NCBI GenBank assembly: GCA_947561585.1
Contig: CANNZV010000424.1
Location: forward strand, 202,957 to 266,956
Direction of reading: 5' to 3'
Origin: Caprella mutica
Taxonomy: Eukaryota; Arthropoda; Malacostraca; Amphipoda; Caprellidae
Length of the DNA: 64,000 bases
Shown: positions 11,798 to 23,473 of the stretch, in pieces
How positions within the stretch are numbered: the stretch's first letter is position 1
Layout of the letters: each line of letters opens with the position of its first letter
The notes under the pieces: generated by a model
Seen by the model: only the letters and a program-made list of their open reading frames with translations
The model's database searches: none
Told to the model about the DNA's origin: nothing
Program-made: the position numbers and the translations under genes

Positions 11798-12182
11798 TCA
11801 ACACTCATTAAAATCGCACAGTGATGCCATACTGTTGAGAGTTATACCGAAAGCTTCAATTGTCTCCGACTCCTTTTGCTTACGGCTGTTGAAATTAACA
11901 GATGGTCCAATTACTGATTTCTTGACTCCATACGATATTATCAGTTGAGCCTCTAACTTTTTGAGTATGCAGTCAGTTAGAGCTGTAGGTTTCATTCGTC
12001 TGTGAATGTCAGTTAATTCATTTGCGAGTAACATAGCTGAAAGCTTGTCAATCTTTACTTGCTTTTCGCAAAGCATCATAGTTTTGTAGCTTGAAACATT
12101 CAAGAAACTCATCTACCGTCTCAATTTCAGATTGAAACATATTGACTAGACTGTGAATTACCACTGATGTAGACTCTCCCAT
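11798..12182 (-). pseudogene. Gag (capsid part) of the dead gypsy element
   Basis: A start codon at 12182 opens a reading beginning MGESTSVVIHSLVNMF. The frame shifts once near 12085 and continues through CEKQVKIDKLSAMLLANEL and QKESETIEAFGITLNSMA down to about 11798. The FLECFKLQ and ESETIEAF regions resemble retrotransposon gag capsid domains. At least one frameshift breaks it. The product would have formed the particle that packages the element RNA. Confidence 0.65.
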
Positions 12183-12244
12183 GTTTCCTTTCAAAGAATA
12201 CCACTAGAACTGTATTCTAAGGAATTAATCATTGTCGCCAATTT

Positions 12245-12440
12245 TGTAGTGGGTTGTAAGGAGACGCCTGATCAGTTTCAGGTTATTTAATATACTACCA
12301 AATCACACTTATTAATTATTATTAATACCTAGCAGTACACACACGTACATGTACGTTTCTTACTCTACATGACTATGCACACAGTGCTAAACACAGACTA
12401 ACAAGTTAGCTACAAATGTAACTGAGGTGCCATCATAACA
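12245..12440 (-). repeat. Possible 5' LTR of the dead gypsy element
   Basis: On the minus strand this begins TGTTATGATGGCACC and ends CCCACTACA, giving TG...CA termini. It is followed at once by AATTGGCGACAATGA, which resembles the primer-binding region that follows many gypsy LTRs. The gag start lies about 60 bases further on. No second LTR copy was found, so the call rests on position and termini. Confidence 0.4.
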
Positions 12441-12809
12441 TAAAGGCCCCTCTACATAAGCAAACACTGCAAGATACTAATAGGCAGTTGTGATTCAAGG
12501 CTACTTATAGACAAATAATTATACTTAAGAATGCTCTTTGTGTGTGGTTACTGTCATTTAGATTTAAATGATTTCATTATTTGATGTGATATATATATTT
12601 TAGCTTTGTTTTGCATACATAATTTTTATAATTACCTTGATATAATTTGTCATTATTGAGTAGTTCTGGTTCAGTATTAACGTTTGATACATTATTCTGT
12701 TAAGGTACAAGTTATGATACAAAAGAGTATGTTAACATCCCATATACAAAAATCTTGTCGACAAAACGTCTTATCGACGAAAGGTCTGTCGACGAAACGT
12801 CTTTCAACT

Positions 12810-13764
12810 AATTAAAAAGGTCAATTACTGCTGGCCCACCCTGTAGTTCAAGAGATCATAAAGCCCAGAGTTAATTTACATAATTTGAATTATTATGTTG
12901 TGTTAAAATTACATGCAGTTAATTACACTATGGGGTAAGCTCAGAATTACTACCACTAAGAATATGGCATTCTGAATATTTTTCGTATCGGAAATTTCTT
13001 TTTATGTTACTAACTCATTGATTGGATAAAGAGATTGACCAATAAGTGCAAAAGGAAGCGTGCAACCCCCGAATCTACATGTCAGGTCATTAATCAATCA
13101 TTAAGTGTGCAGCACAACAATCTAGCAGATACAACAATCTACAGTACAGCCATCTACGTTGAGAGTTTCAAAGTTCTTATCATTTAAAATGTAGTTTAAC
13201 TCAAATCATAACTATATCCAAGGAGGAGAAGAAAAAAGGTGGCAAAGCACTTAAGGTTTAGTGCTCCACCCCCTGTCAGCTCCTTCTCCATGCCGATCAT
13301 ACAAAAAAGAGTTATCGTTACATCATTATCCTGGCAACACTGTATCGATAGAAGCCTATGCGTATAGAAAGTTTATCAAAAACATTATGCGCTGTTCACT
13401 ATTTTTTACATTTTAGGTGGAAGAAACATAACTTTATTTTGGCACACTGAAATATAGCCATGATATACTTTGGAATATATTGAAATGATATGTTATTTCT
13501 AATGTTTCATTCAATTTTTTTGTGACTTTCACATTTAAAATATATCAGTCTATGCTGTCTATTCAATTCGAAAAATCTATTCAACTAATTCGAAAAGGTA
13601 TTTAGACGCTGCAGGGTATAATATAAAGGTTAGTAATCATTAAATGGTAGGAATATATCTCATGCTCTTTAATTAATGGAAAACTGATCAGGCGTCGAGA
13701 GCAAAACTGAAATCCGCATCTCGAAAGGAATCTGGAATTCGAATCCCATACCGACATTAGGTAC
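12810..13764. other. Stretch between nested block and copy B
   Basis: No gene recognised. A slightly GC-richer patch at 13205-13300 (around GTGCTCCACCCCCTGTCAGC) has no readable protein or RNA motif that I can support. Confidence 0.4.
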
Positions 13765-14820
13765 GGTATCCGGCGGTTTTTCCGAAAACAAATTTGACAA
13801 ACCAAATTCCTCGAAAACTCGTTGGCCGAACCCTAATTCGGCGAACCGGATTCTCGGAATACGAATTTGCCGAAACCCAAATTGGACGAAAACGGATTTG
13901 CCGAAGTGAAGATTCGTCGAAAGCTAAATTTGCCGAAAGACTTATTTAAAACAGAATGTAAAAATACACGAAAGTTACAGAAAATATCATAACCCTTAGT
14001 TAGACTAAAGGATCCTTTAATCTTTGTACCACTAAATGATTCTGTGTCTTTTCTTATTTTAAAGACGTTCAAGCTTTATTCAGTCAGAATCAGTCAGTCA
14101 GCTACATGGGAGCATTTTGCATTTCTTTCATTTGGGCGTTTGGTTGTTTTTAGATTGTGTGTTTCTAGCGTGTTTATTTATTTTCGTGAATATTCCATGT
14201 TTACTGCATATATTTTATTCAGTTGTTAATAGTATACCATACAGAAGGTGTTTTGTGGCTTAAATTATTAATATCTATTCCATTTGTTGCGTTTGAAATA
14301 TAAAATTGTTAGTAATGAATAACATAACTATTAGATATGTTTATATCTTCCCAATATACCTCTAGCTTCAACGATAGTGTCACTTGCATGAATAAATTTG
14401 TTTCAGGTAAAAAAATTGATTTCTACAAACACTTTTTTAGTAATGCCAAATACAAATCAATATTTAATATATATTATATACAGTTAATTATAATTATGAA
14501 ATTAGCAAAATGATACAGAATTAGCGGAATACAAATTTACATAGCAATTATAGGATGTCAAACTCATATAAGAAATGTGTTTTTTTTTATGCATAAGATA
14601 TAATGATGAAAACAACAAAGTCCAACTGAATATTATTTTTGAATACATTAAATTTGATTTTCGACAAATTCGTCTTTCGGAAAATTTGTCCTTCGGCAAA
14701 TCCGTATTTCGGTATATCTGTTTTCGGCCAATTTGAGATTCGGAAAAAATAGTATTCGGAAAAACTGTTTCGGCAAATTTGGTTTCGGCCAATTCGTTTT
14801 CGGAAAATCAGCCTAGACCT
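13765..14820. mobile_element. Mutator-like non-autonomous element, copy B
   Basis: This copy is in the opposite orientation to copy A. It starts GGTATCCGGCGGTTTTTCC and ends GGAAAATCAGCCTAGACCT. Its flanks are ATTAGGTAC (13756-13764) and ATTAGGCAC (14821-14829), a 9-bp duplication with one transition. Both ends consist of iterated CCGAAAACG, TTCGGCCAA and TTCGGCAAA motifs. The ~1.06 kb length is the base form of the family. It has no coding capacity. Confidence 0.85.
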
Positions 14821-15043
14821 ATTAGGCACACAGCTTGCTACGAAGGTCCTGAGGGTAGCCAATACTAGCCCTGTCTCTCAGAGTGGATATCAGAATTTGT
14901 TAAGTTAATTCTTGCCACTGTGGTAGTGGCATAGATGTCAGAGGACTGTATAGTAGATAGTTTAAAGTATGTCTTGTAGATACAGTTGCATTCGAGTTCA
15001 CTCATTCCGGGTACGTATTCTCGATCCCTCCTTCAGGTAGGTT

Positions 15044-15112
15044 TTGCATGCGGTGATTTTTGCGATCAATGATCGGCGATGATCGCAACAATCGCTGCAC
15101 ACAAAACGTTCC
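15044..15112. repeat. GATCGC hairpin element H, short copy
   Basis: An imperfect inverted repeat built around TGCGATCAATGATCGGCGAT, bounded by TTTTGCATGCGG and CGCTGCACACAAAACG. The same ends bracket a larger copy at 31585-35450, where element E2 has inserted. Probably a small MITE. Confidence 0.6.
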
Positions 15113-15127
15113 CTCACGACCTCACTA

Positions 15128-16228
15128 GGTGTCCGGAAAACTGCCAGGCGGAAAATTGCCGAAGCGGAAAATTTACCTTTGCTCTTAGTTAAAAGGAGTT
15201 AATGGAACTTTCTATTTTACTTAGTATACAAAACAAAAATGAAGTTTTTCTTCATTAGAAAAATAATTAAAAAATATATTAGTATATAAATATTACAGTA
15301 AAAAATCAAATACATGATATAAATTAAAATATAAAACCTTTCTTTGAAAATACTAAAAGAAGAAGAAACAAAGAAATGATTGTATTAGGGACAGAGTAAA
15401 ATTTATTTGTTTACACAACTCATCTCTAAATATTATAAGTTCATAATGGGTTTAGTGTCAAATTATTTCATTTATGTTTATAATTTGATAATTGAACAGG
15501 ACTTCAAGCTTAATATTCGCTTGTACTCATTATAAAGCAAATACGATCGATGTTAGTGAAATATTTAGAATTTGCAATACAACATCTATTATTATTAAAC
15601 TGATACTACCTACCTAATTCTCTGACAATTTCACTCGATCGAATTGGACTGAGTATAAATTAATAGTACTTTTACATATAAATGAAAATTGTGAATATGA
15701 AGGTGTTGATGCTATGGAGAATAAAATTGTAAATGTAAAAAATATTGAACATACATAATAGTGATGTAACATACACTTATATTATAATATACAAGATGTA
15801 AATGATATATCTTATAAAACATATAAAATCCTATATATAGATATATAAGTATAAACATGTTTTTAAAATGTAAGTGACTTAACAAATAAGTTAAAAATGG
15901 TAATTATAACTTTTTTGTGAGTACTGAATTTGGTCTTCATGTCTGTTTAATAAAGTAGCTTTGTTGAAAAACTATTTTCCATTGAATAATAAGTAATCCA
16001 ATAATCTATATACTTTAGTTATAACTGTAAAATATGAATGTCTCCTTAATCACTTGACGAAGGGCTAACGCTGTATTTTATGAATTAAAATGTTCTTAGA
16101 ATGTGTTTATCAAAAAGTCAAAGAATACATAAATTGTCAATAAGTGACTGGCAGTTTTCCGCTTGGCAGTTTTCCGCCTGGCAGTTTTCCGCTTCGACAG
16201 TTTTCCGCCAAGCAGTTTTCCGTGTACC
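15128..16228. mobile_element. DNA element C, copy 1
   Basis: The left end reads GGTGTCCGGAAAACTGCCAG and the right end GCAGTTTTCCGTGTACC. Both ends carry several copies of a 14-16 bp motif, GGAAAACTGCCAGGCG. The flanks CCTCACTA and CCTCATAC are only partly alike. Copy 2 at 43765-45357 is inverted relative to this one and has a perfect 8-bp duplication. The interior is AT-rich and non-coding. Confidence 0.8.
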
Positions 16229-17934
16229 CCTCATACTAGTATGTTCCTGAAGAAATTTCCTATTCTGTTCAGATTATATTCTTGATTTTAATAAGAAATA
16301 TAGTCTTTTAAAATAATAAAAGAACAAATTCTGAAGAAAAGGACCATGAATGGATTAATACACAAACCATTATCGACGGGATGTTAGTAATAAATATCAT
16401 CGGGAAAGCACATCAGTTAATAATAAATCTCTTCGGGGAAGCACTTCAGTTATAAAATAATAATAAAAGTACTTCTACTGAACTAATCAACTAACTGTTA
16501 AATATTTCTAACAGGATTATTTAATGTGAATGAGAAAAATGCATGACTGAACTATAGCTCTCTTGTTTACAGAATTGAACAAAGGTTAAGCTTATCATTT
16601 CAACTTAATTTGTTTGTTCATATAATGTACTAATATAGATTTATTAAAGGTTTAAATCGAATGCACAATTTTACTAATTAACAAAACTAAACTTGCATGC
16701 AATATAGAGAATATCAGCAAAATGATTTTAAATCAAAATTAAATGGCTATCGTTATTCTTCAAATGTATTCAACGTTATAAGTTTATACACAGTCATAAT
16801 TAATATATATTTAGATTTAATTTAGGAAAGGATAAGTTATGTAGTAGACGAATAAACTAATAAATCTATTTTTATGAGGAAAATATATGAATATTTTTAT
16901 CATGTAAAGTATATATAACAAATTTTCATGAAAGAATACAATAAAATAATTTTAATCATTTATCATCTTGTTTTTAATGGAAAATTATATTCTTTTTGAA
17001 GAAAAAATAATAATACAAATAATTAATTAGAACACAAAAATAATTATAAATTTATTTTTATTGAGAATTTCATATAAAATATTTGTGTATGATACTTAAT
17101 CAGCTTTTTATTGCAATGAAAGATATACAAATAATAAAACTGTTCCCATTTTTAGGTAATAAACATAATTACATATATAAAATTTTGTTCTACAAAAACA
17201 TATAAATTAAAAAAAAATTATATCTTGCCTATAACTAAATAGCGATGCCAATAATTAAGGAAACGAAACCTACAATTATATTCTTTATATTTCTACCCAC
17301 AATTGAACTATATTCATACTCTATCCCGCTTGTAATATTTTTGCCACTGCCCTCATAAAAAGTAACGTTAAAATAATTTACCGGAGAGCATCAAATGTAG
17401 TAGCAAAAAGTAAATCTTCTTTTTTCTGAGGCTAAAATGTAAGTATAAAATACTTAGAGATATGTGAGAGCAGGAACATTTTCAATTAATTAATTAATTA
17501 ATTTACTTGGGCTTTAACGTCTGTTTCGGAAGCAATGGCCGTATTGCTGATGTCAAAAGAAAATTAAAAAAGAGGGACTGGAAAGAAATATTTTCTAACA
17601 CAAATTAGTGTAGAGAAAAACTATATTGAAATAAAGAATTTATATGAAAATTAAAATTGGACAAATTGAATTATCTATTGCCTATTTAATACTAATAATA
17701 ATATAACAATATTATAATTTAATAATAACATTATAATATTATATAATTTGATATAATGTTAATAAAATTATATAATTTTATATTAAATGTGAAAGTAAAC
17801 AGTGAAAGGGAAAATAATGGTTAAAAAAAACAATAGTTGTAAATAAAGTACACAGTGAAGGGTTGAAACAACCACCAATAAATATACTGTATACTTCAGA
17901 CAGTCAGTCTGTCTTCAGAGACAGAGCACTTTGT
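16229..17934. other. AT-rich stretch with one repeated segment
   Basis: No gene recognised. At about 16375-16455 a ~34-bp unit around ATCATCGGGAAAGCAC is roughly repeated twice. At about 17508-17575 the sequence containing TTTCGGAAGCAATGGCCGTA, then ATTGCTGATGTCAA, also occurs in diverged form inside element C copy 2 (44918-44985). It is a dispersed segment of unknown nature. Confidence 0.45.
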
Positions 17935-18715
17935 CTTGTGATATGGAAAATCTACTTGTGATAGGGGAAGTGTACTTGTGATAGGGAGAGTCTACTTGTG
18001 ATAGGGAGAGTCTACTTGTGTTAGGGAGAGTCTACTTGTGATAGGGAGAGTCTACTTGTGATAGGGAGAGTCTACTTGTGATAGGGGAAGTGTATTTGTG
18101 ATAGGGAGAGTCTACTTGTGATAGGGGAAGTCTACTTGTGATAGGGAGAGTCTACTTGTGATAGGGAGAGTTTACTTGTGATATGGAAAATCTACTTGTG
18201 ATAGGGGAAGTCTACTTGTGATAGGGGAAGTGTACTTCTGATAAGGAGAGTCTACTTGTGATAGGAGAAGTGTACTTGTGATAGGGAGAGTCTACTTGTG
18301 ATAGGGAGAGTTTACTTGTGATATGGAAAATCTACTTGTGATAGGGAAAGTCTACTTGTGATAGGAGAAGTGTACTTGTGATAGGGAGAGTCTACTTGTG
18401 ATATGGAGAGTTTACTTGTGATATGGAAAATCTACTTGTGATAGGGAAAGTCTACTTGTGATAGGGGAAGTGTACTTGTGATAGGGAGAGTCTACTTGTG
18501 ATAGGGAGAGTCTACGTGTGATAGGGAGTGTCTACTTGTGATAGGGAAAGTCTAATTGTGATAGGGAAAGTCTACTTGTGATAGGAAAAGTCAACTTGTG
18601 ATAGGGAAAGTCTACTTGTGATATGAAAAGTCGACTTGTGATAGGGAAAGTCTACTTGTGATAGGGAAAGTCTACTTGTGATAGGGAAAGTCTACTTCGA
18701 TAAGGAAAGTCTGAT
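17935..18715. repeat. 20-bp satellite, about 39 units
   Basis: The tandem unit is GATAGGGAGAGTCTACTTGT with variants GATAGGGGAAGTGTACTTGT and GATATGGAAAATCTACTTGT. The variants recur in blocks (for example ATATGGAAAATC at about 18180, 18320 and 18420, the first two ~140 bp apart and the last two 100 bp apart), which suggests local duplication of multi-unit blocks. The unit has in-frame stops, so no false ORFs arise. Confidence 0.95.
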
Positions 18716-19669
18716 TTATCGAACGGTATTACATTTTAGATCATATTTAAAGAATAATTCATATATTTGATAAAATATTCTAATTTGTTTCCATGGAAAA
18801 TGTATGAATCTTGGATAATAATTTCAAAAACTAAATAAATTATAATTGTTGTATATTGAATAGTTTTATAACATGATCGAAAATGTGAATCTAAACGATA
18901 AATTGAAACTTGCCTCTATACGGAGGCAACATAGACATGAATCCTTTGATAACAAGAATGTTCACCTGTTATTGAAATTTATTAATTTTTCCTAAATTGT
19001 GTAATAATAAATTGATTGTTAAAAGAAATAAGCAGCTTTAACCTGAGGATGAATCATTTCTGAAAATTGAATTATTATACTATAGTCTACGGATATTGAG
19101 AACATTATTTAGTTTACCAAATCAAATTCAAATTTTCGAATTTCCATCCCAAAAACAAAATTCAAATAGTATTTTTGAAAATAATCTATGTCAAAATATA
19201 GAATTCCTATTTCTGGTTTAATTTTGACAGAAGAGTTTCCGTGCAATAATCTTTTAATAAATTTCAGATATCTAATAGGATTATAATTAATATTAATAGT
19301 GAGATATATATAATAAATGGATGTTAAGAATATTATTTGAGTTACCTTTTCGATTAAAATTTAAGATTATTTGAATTGAATGATTAAAAATTTTGTTTTC
19401 GTTACAAGAAAATATCCCGTACTATTTCAAAGTACAGATTATCATATTTTATAGAAAATAAGAATTATGTTAAAAAATCGCTTCTGCCATATCAGAATTA
19501 CTGAAATAACATACCATATCTTTACTCTTGACTTGCAATTCATTTTGCGAATAAACTAACTGCAGATGTTCATATTTCAAAGTCTCGGGAGATACGAAAC
19601 ATATTGCTCTACATTGAACATTTTACGAGAAATGAAGTAATCTTGCCATGTCTGTTATAAATAGCATGC
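18716..19669. other. AT-rich stretch between two satellites
   Basis: I see no gene, inverted ends or tandem unit here. Short open frames are consistent with chance in AT-rich sequence. Confidence 0.5.
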
Positions 19670-20655
19670 AGTAAATCACTGGTATTATCGTAATGTATCA
19701 TTCATTGGTATAATCGTAATGTATCACTCACTGGTATTAATCGTGAAGCATCATTCACTGGTATTATCGTGATGTTTCACTCACTGGTACTGTCAGAATG
19801 TATCACTCACTGGTATTATCGTAATGTATCATTCACTGGTATTATCGTAATGTATCATTCACTGGTATTATCGTAATATATCATTTACTGGTATTATCGT
19901 AATATATCATTCACTGTTATTATCGTAATTTATCATTTACTGGTATTATCGTAATGTATCATTCACTGGTATTATTGTAATGTATCATTCACTGGTATTA
20001 TCGTAATGTATCATTCACTGGTATTATTGTAATGTATCGTTCACTGGTATTATCTTACGTAATGTATCATTCACTGGTATTATTGTAATGTATCGTTTAC
20101 TGGTATTATCGTAATGTATCATTCACTGGTATTATTGTAATGTATCATTCACTGGTATTATCGTATTGTATCATTCACTGGTATTATTGTAATGTATCGT
20201 TTACTGGTATTATCGTAATGTATCATTCACTGGTATTATTGTAATGTATCATTCACTGGTATTATCGTATTGTATCATTCACTGGTATTATCGTAATGTA
20301 TCATTCACTGGTATTATTGTAATGTATCGTTCACTGGTATTATCTTACGTAATGTATCATTCACTGGTATTATTGTAATGTATCGTTTACTGGTATTATC
20401 GTAATGTATCATTCACTGGTATTATAGTAATATATCATTCACTGGTATTATCGTATTGTATCATTCACTGGTATTATTGTATTGTATCGTTCACTGGTAT
20501 TATCGTAATGTATCATTCACTGGTGTTATTGTAATGTATCATTCATTGCTATTATTGTAATGTATCATTCACTGGTATTATTAAAATGTATCATTCACTG
20601 GTATTATCATAATGCATCATTCACTGGTATTATTGTAATGTATCAATCACTGGTT
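19670..20655. repeat. 26-bp satellite with higher-order repeat, ~37 units
   Basis: The monomer is CATTCACTGGTATTATCG followed by TAATGTAT. A rare monomer with 4 extra bases (TATCTTACGTAATG) occurs at about 20051 and again at 20341. The order of variant monomers after each is closely similar for at least 150 bases. That gives a higher-order unit of 290 bp, equal to 11 monomers plus the 4 extra bases. Confidence 0.93.
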
Positions 20656-20835
20656 GTTGTTTTACAGAATGTAATTGTAAATTTCCTTACACTTAAACAC
20701 AATGATAATGTTTTGTGTGCGAGGGACATTTTGTAGAGATAATATTTACTTTATGTCATCACTCTTTATCCAGTGTTTTTCTTTGATACACACAAACACA
20801 CACACACACAAAACAAATATACACACTAAGTTTTC

Positions 20836-21112
20836 AGACGTTTTGTCAACGAATTTTCGCAAAAGTAATATTAACAAACTCTAAAGTATGTGTAAGGGGG
20901 GTGTGTCGTTCATCGAACATCCCTGCTATGTCTTTAAACAATCATAATGGGTGCAGTACAACAAACTAATGGATACAAAAAACTACATAACTGCAATTTA
21001 TGTTCAGTATGTTAATAACCCCTTGAGGAAAATTCGTCATCGAATTGTCTTGTTGATGTAACATCTGGTCGACGAAATGTCTATCGATGAAATTTCTTCC
21101 AAAGAAACATCT
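20836..21112. mobile_element. Small DNA element related to the 3255-12809 ends
   Basis: The left end reads TTTTCAGACGTTTTGTCAAC and the right end, reversed, reads GATTGCAGATGTTTC, with GGTCGACGAAATGTC inside. The TCGTCGAC-type iterated motifs resemble the ends of the large nested element. CA-rich sequence flanks both sides (a CA microsatellite lies at 20790-20810), so a target duplication cannot be judged. Confidence 0.5.
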
Positions 21113-21689
21113 GCAATCCACACACAAACATACTCACAAACAGAACAGGTTCCAAAATGCTATGAATTATAGTGACGGATGCTCAACTATGATTTATTGC
21201 ATGCCTGCATTGAAAAGACCTAGTATCAAAAAATATGAAAGGCGTAAATTATGGTGGTGCAATGTAAAATGGAGCCATCTATTCTATGGCCCCATTATAA
21301 CTTTCTATATAATATATGTTATTACTCCTGAAGTGTTCTAAGCTAGTACCATTTTAAAGATAAATTGAATACGGTTCTCTGTGTAATGTAAATAATTTTT
21401 AAGTCTATATTTGTTTCCGATATACATATTTAATCTTTCTATAGAATTATTATGGCAGTGCGTGAGAAGGATGTTAAAAGCAGTTTGTTGAAAAACTCTT
21501 GTATTTCTATCATTAACTAATACACACAGTGACTTGCAATAAATTACATGATTCAGCAAAAGAATATTTTTTTTACGTATAAATAGCGAAATGAATATAT
21601 ATCACGCGTACCACTTTCTGTAATTAGATAGGAAAATATAGAATGTAGCCATGATACGCACGAAAAAATATTCATATGATATTCTAATT
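21113..21689. other. AT-rich stretch, nothing recognised
   Basis: There are two overlapping open frames of 70-85 codons, one per strand, with no recognisable domain and AT-driven composition. I do not call either a gene. Confidence 0.45.
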
Positions 21690-22085
21690 ATTTTTTCTTT
21701 GTACATTTTTTAAACGTATTTCATCAATTAACAAGACAACGGGCGATCTTGACCATCCAATAATCTCAGGGTTATATTTTTGAACTTTGTCCAGTTCGCT
21801 CCCAAAATATAATAAAATAGTTCCAGTATAATGACCAACCGTCCCACCAAATTTCCGGCTATTTAGTTGAATCCTTTCTAAGTTATAAATGGTCTTGACT
21901 TTGACCTTTGACCCGATCGCTCACAAAATCTAATCATATGGCATCTGGATAACCTATCGTCCCATCAAAATTCAGGCAATTTCCCTAAAAAATTTTTAGT
22001 TTTGTAAATAGAAATTTACAAACAAATAAATAAATATCGATCAAAATATAACCTTCCGCAGTTTTGCGGAGGTAAATATATCAGT
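21690..22085 (+). mobile_element. Probable retroposon 3' tail
   Basis: The segment contains two related blocks around GACCAACCGTCCCACCAAAT and AACCTATCGTCCCATCAAAA. It then has an AAATAAATAAAT-type run and a terminal hairpin with loop, TTCCGCAGTTTTGCGGAGG. A run of simple repeats followed by a CCGC...GCGG hairpin is reminiscent of 3' ends of invertebrate LINE/SINE families. No coding part is present and the family is not identified. Confidence 0.4.
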
Positions 22086-22497
22086 CTATGCAAAAAATGA
22101 AGGAATTCCAAAATTAATTAGAACACTACAAGGTATGATATGACAGTCAGTAATCAATAAAAAACTAAATATGAAGATATGGACCATGTGCAGATTGGTA
22201 AGTCATATGAATATAAATATTATTGAAAAAACGTTATCTTGGACAGGAAAGTATTTATACTAGTATATAAATATTCCCTCACGAGATACGTGAAAATTTA
22301 TATTTCCTTTGGAAATAGTCTTATTTTTAAATGAAGAATTATTATTATTATTTAATGAAAATCAATTACAGAATGGATTTAAAAATAAAAGTTCATTTAC
22401 TTTTTAATATATTTTTAATTAACCGAAATATGAATATATTTACATTGAAGTTAAAATGTGTAAAAAATGTTTTGTTGTCAGTTAATTTTATCGTGAA

Positions 22498-22797
22498 CAC
22501 ATTGACCGCGATTTCTGATCCAGCATGTTTGCTTTACTGGCGATAGGTTTAAACATGTATTTCATTAAATTCGGTTATAGTTGTACATAAACATATTCAT
22601 TCATTAATATTCATATTTATTCAAGTTATTCACCTTCTTGTCACAGTACACCATTCCTTAAAATTTCTAATATAAACTAATATACATCTAATTTAAGTTA
22701 TAAATATTTTTGATGCGTGTACCATTTATTCACACATAGCCGGTTGGGAAAGTTGCCTGTTTACATACTGTATATGGTACACATCGCGGTCAACGTA
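22498..22797. mobile_element. piggyBac-like MITE
   Basis: Inverted ends CACATTGACCGCGAT and (reversed) TACGTTGACCGCGATGTG. The right flank is TTAA (22798-22801); the left flank is TGAA, one base off. About 150 bases at the right match the solo end at 3536. At 300 bp with no ORF, this is a non-autonomous copy mobilised by a piggyBac-type transposase encoded elsewhere. Confidence 0.75.
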
Positions 22798-22801
22798 TTA
22801 A

Positions 22802-23375
22802 GATACAGAAATGGTAAATAAATAACGAGCTACATTTGTTACTGATTTTATTCACTTTAATTAATACTGACAAAAAAATTGTAAGGTAAAGAATCAATCA
22901 CCAAATTAAATATCGAATAAGTTGAATGTATTTAATTTGCATTTGGAATTTATGTTACAGAATTATTTATATAGAATTATTGTTCTATAAATCTGAAAAA
23001 GATTATTTCAAACTTTCAAATTACACTAGGATTCATAAATAAGGATATAATAAAACTATGACCATCCATAATCCAAATTATAGAAGTTTTGAAGCCCGAG
23101 AGATGTCAGTTCTGTTAACTTCCATTTATTGCAGATAAAATATCAAATTGAGTCTCAGAAGTTACAAAATATAATTATTTTATGTCTATTAACTTCACTA
23201 AACTGCTCATGAGTTCTGATCCTTCATATTATGATGGATCAGAACTTATTTTATATATTATTTTATTTAATCAAATAAATGATAAAGTACTTGAAGATGA
23301 AAATATTTCACTTCATATTAGTGAATCGTGTTGTATATTTACGCACCAAAAAAACAAATTCTTACTTAGTTATAT
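22802..23375. other. AT-rich stretch with a 65-codon frame
   Basis: A plus-strand frame at 23182-23379 reads MSINFTKLLMSSDPSYYDG and onward to a stop. It has no recognised domain and lies directly before the 40-bp array. It could be a transposon relic or chance; I do not call a gene. Confidence 0.35.
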
Positions 23376-23473
23376 ATAGTCTAATCGTATCTAAAATACA
23401 ATAGCTCTTCCATTTATAGTCTTATCCTATCAAGGATACTATAGCTCTTCCATTTATAGTCTAATCGATTCTA

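Larger units (their letters stand above)
3900..12440 (-). mobile_element. Dead Ty3/gypsy-type LTR retrotransposon, interrupted
   Basis: Reading down the minus strand from 12440 the order is: a possible 5' LTR, gag with zinc knuckles, aspartic protease, reverse transcriptase, RNase H, integrase with HHCC-type zinc finger, and a C-terminal domain ending near 4000. The body is cut by the mariner at 9395-10600 and by the Mutator-like element at 6110-9281. Removing both rejoins reverse transcriptase motifs. There are many stops and frameshifts, so this copy is inactive. No matching 3' LTR was found near 3500-4000. Confidence 0.85.
3255..12809. mobile_element. Outermost DNA element of a nested insertion block
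   Basis: The two ends are inverted copies of about 160 bp. Both carry iterated TCGTCGAC-type motifs (GACATTTCGTCGAC, GACGTTTCGTCGAC and variants). Further in, TTAACAGAATAATGTATCAA at about 3391 is matched exactly in reverse at about 12672-12693. Outside the ends lie 9-bp flanks that match at 8 of 9 positions: AATTAAAAG at 3246-3254 and AATTAAAAA at 12810-12818. The original element was probably under 1 kb and grew to 9.5 kb by later insertions. A 9-bp duplication suggests a Mutator-like element, but no transposase is present. Confidence 0.7.

Noticed and set aside
20790..20812. CA-rich run considered as part of a regulatory region
   Set aside because: It is a short CA microsatellite at the border of a small DNA element. 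Nothing links it to a promoter.
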